From positions 32,401 through 39,217 of the forward strand of contig PBPR01000003.1 of assembly GCA_002724775.1 (NCBI GenBank): 6,817 bases of DNA, read 5' to 3'. The notes below the pieces were generated by a model. It did not search any database. It worked only from the letters and a program-made list of their open reading frames with translations, and was not told the DNA's origin. Each line of letters opens with the position of its first letter. Within the stretch, counting starts at the first letter, position 1. Of the stretch, positions 5,858 through 6,817 are shown in pieces. The position numbers and the translations under genes were made by a program. The DNA comes from Methanobacteriota archaeon (GTDB lineage: Archaea > Thermoplasmatota > Poseidoniia > MGIII > CG-Epi1).

Positions 5858-6817
5858 TCACATGAAAATTGTTGCAGGATTTTCTAACATTGATTTCAAA
5901 TCCTGTATCAGCAATGCTCCATCATACCCATCAATTATTCTATGGTCGAAAGAAGAAGTCAGATTCATCATTTTACGTACAACTATCTCCCCTTCTCTGA
6001 CAACGGCTCTATCTCTTGCTGCATGAATGCTGACAATTGATACTTCAGGATGATTGATAATTGGTGTTGCCCCGAGTCCTCCCATAGCTCCCAAGCTTGT
6101 TATTGTAATTGTTGAACCTGTGAGTTCTTCCACTGTAGCTGTTTTTTCTCTTGCCGCACTGGTTACACGAACTAACTCATTGGCTGTATTCCACACATCC
6201 AAGGATTCTGCATGTTTGATAACAGGAACCATCAATCCATCATCTGTTTGTGTTGAAATCCCAACATGTACTGCTTGATGTCTAAACACAACTCCCTTCT
6301 CCTCATCGTAAATTGCATTACATTGAGGGAATTTTCTAATTGCTTTAACTAAGGCTTGTACTATAAATGGAAGGTAAGTCAATTTGGGTTGCTCTGAAGA
6401 TTTTGTAGAATTAAGGTGTTGACGTAAATTTTCCAATTCAGTAACATCTACTTCTTCGAAGTAAGAAAAATGTGCAGCATTTCTCTTACTAATTGCCATT
6501 TTCTCTGCAATTTTACGCCTTAGACCAATTACTGGGTGCTCTTCGATACCAGTTAACTTTACTCCGGATTGAACCGCAGCCAGCCTTCCGCCACCTGATA
6601 TGAAAGCATCTAAATCATCGTGAGATATCCGTCCTGCTGGGCCTGTTCCAGAAACGCTAGATAGATCGACTCCTGCTTCCCTAGCTCTACGTCTTACTGC
6701 TGGTGATGCCAATGGTCTAGTCCCTGAGGGTGTTGACTGCACGCTTACCGGAGTAGGAGGTGTAACCGCTACAGGTACTGTCTTGGGTACTGGCTCCGGT
6801 TCTGGCTCCGGTTCTGG
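5858..6817 (-). CDS. 2-oxoacid dehydrogenase E2 (dihydrolipoamide acyltransferase), N-terminus cut by right edge
   Basis: E2 core of a pyruvate or branched-chain 2-oxoacid dehydrogenase complex; it transfers the acyl group from lipoyl lysine to CoA. The frame is open to the window edge, so the N-terminal lipoyl domain and start are missing. A GTG at 6740-6742 is internal and not a credible start. Of 319 visible residues, 1-25 are a Pro/Glu/Val-rich linker. The peripheral subunit-binding domain follows (about 35-73, RPLASPAVRRRAREAGVDL then GPAGRISHDDL). The catalytic domain (about 90-319) ends with the active-site motif DHRIIDG (291-297), with His292 and Asp296. Substrate class cannot be fixed from E2 alone. 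A related archaeal complex, from Thermoplasma acidophilum, was reported active on branched-chain 2-oxoacids. The gene is followed by lpdA and lipB; E1 is expected upstream, outside the window. Confidence 0.94.
   Translation of the reverse strand, partial: PEPEPEPEPVPKTVPVAVTPPTPVSVQSTPSGTRPLASPAVRRRAREAGVDLSSVSGTGPAGRISHDDLDAFISGGGRLAAVQSGVKLTGIEEHPVIGLRRKIAEKMAISKRNAAHFSYFEEVDVTELENLRQHLNSTKSSEQPKLTYLPFIVQALVKAIRKFPQCNAIYDEEKGVVFRHQAVHVGISTQTDDGLMVPVIKHAESLDVWNTANELVRVTSAAREKTATVEELTGSTITITSLGAMGGLGATPIINHPEVSIVSIHAARDRAVVREGEIVVRKMMNLTSSFDHRIIDGYDGALLIQDLKSMLENPATIFM
6791..6817 (-). repeat. 12-bp tandem repeat encoding a Pro-Glu linker in E2
   Basis: The unit TGGCTCCGGTTC (plus strand) occurs twice in a row at 6791-6802 and 6803-6814, and a third copy begins at the window edge. 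On the minus strand it encodes Pro-Glu pairs, giving PEPEPEPEP. Such repeats are typical of the flexible linker that lets the lipoyl arm swing between active sites. The total copy number is hidden by the edge. Confidence 0.85.

Noticed and set aside
6054..6278. Plus-strand open frame antisense to the E2 gene
   Set aside because: Contained within the E2 catalytic domain; no signals or recognisable domain.
6740..6742. GTG as the start of E2
   Set aside because: The same frame continues to the window edge as a Pro-Glu linker, and an E2 needs a lipoyl domain before it.

Overview
This is a gene-dense, AT-rich (by eye below 40% GC) archaeal chromosomal segment. The archaeal assignment rests on a replication factor C large subunit with a C-terminal clamp-binding tail and an archaeal-type tryptophanyl-tRNA synthetase. 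An archaeal replication gene next to a bacterial-style 2-oxoacid dehydrogenase operon and a LipB octanoyltransferase, together with low GC and overlapping gene ends, would suit a marine planktonic euryarchaeon (Marine Group II or III, Thermoplasmatota-like). That lineage is an inference and has not been tested by a search.

Layout, left to right: rfcL (+, N-terminus off the left edge, 1-1325) converges on dinB (-, 1311-2378), and their 3' ends overlap by 15 bp. A 77-bp divergent spacer (2379-2455), the only substantial non-coding stretch, separates dinB from trpS (+, 2456-3814). trpS converges on lipB (-, 3795-4436) with a 20-bp overlap. lipB is the last visible gene of a minus-strand operon read E2 (5858-6817, N-terminus off the right edge), then lpdA/E3 (4433-5851), then lipB. 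The E2-E3 gap is 6 nt, and the lipB TTG start overlaps the lpdA TGA stop.

Two functional groups are visible. rfcL and dinB both encode proteins that work with the PCNA clamp: the clamp loader and a translesion polymerase. Each ends in a PIP-box-like tail, and the two tails lie partly on opposite strands of the same bases. E2, E3 and LipB form a lipoate-dependent 2-oxoacid dehydrogenase module: E2 carries the lipoyl arm, E3 reoxidises it, and LipB places the octanoyl precursor on the lipoyl domain. E1 genes and lipA are not in the window; E1 is expected upstream, beyond the right edge. trpS is an independent housekeeping gene.

No RNA gene, mobile element, CRISPR array or clearly new system was seen. 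The points most worth checking are the antisense overlap of the two clamp-binding tails, a roughly 90-100-residue insertion in TrpRS just before the KMSSS loop, and the acyl donor of LipB in an archaeon.
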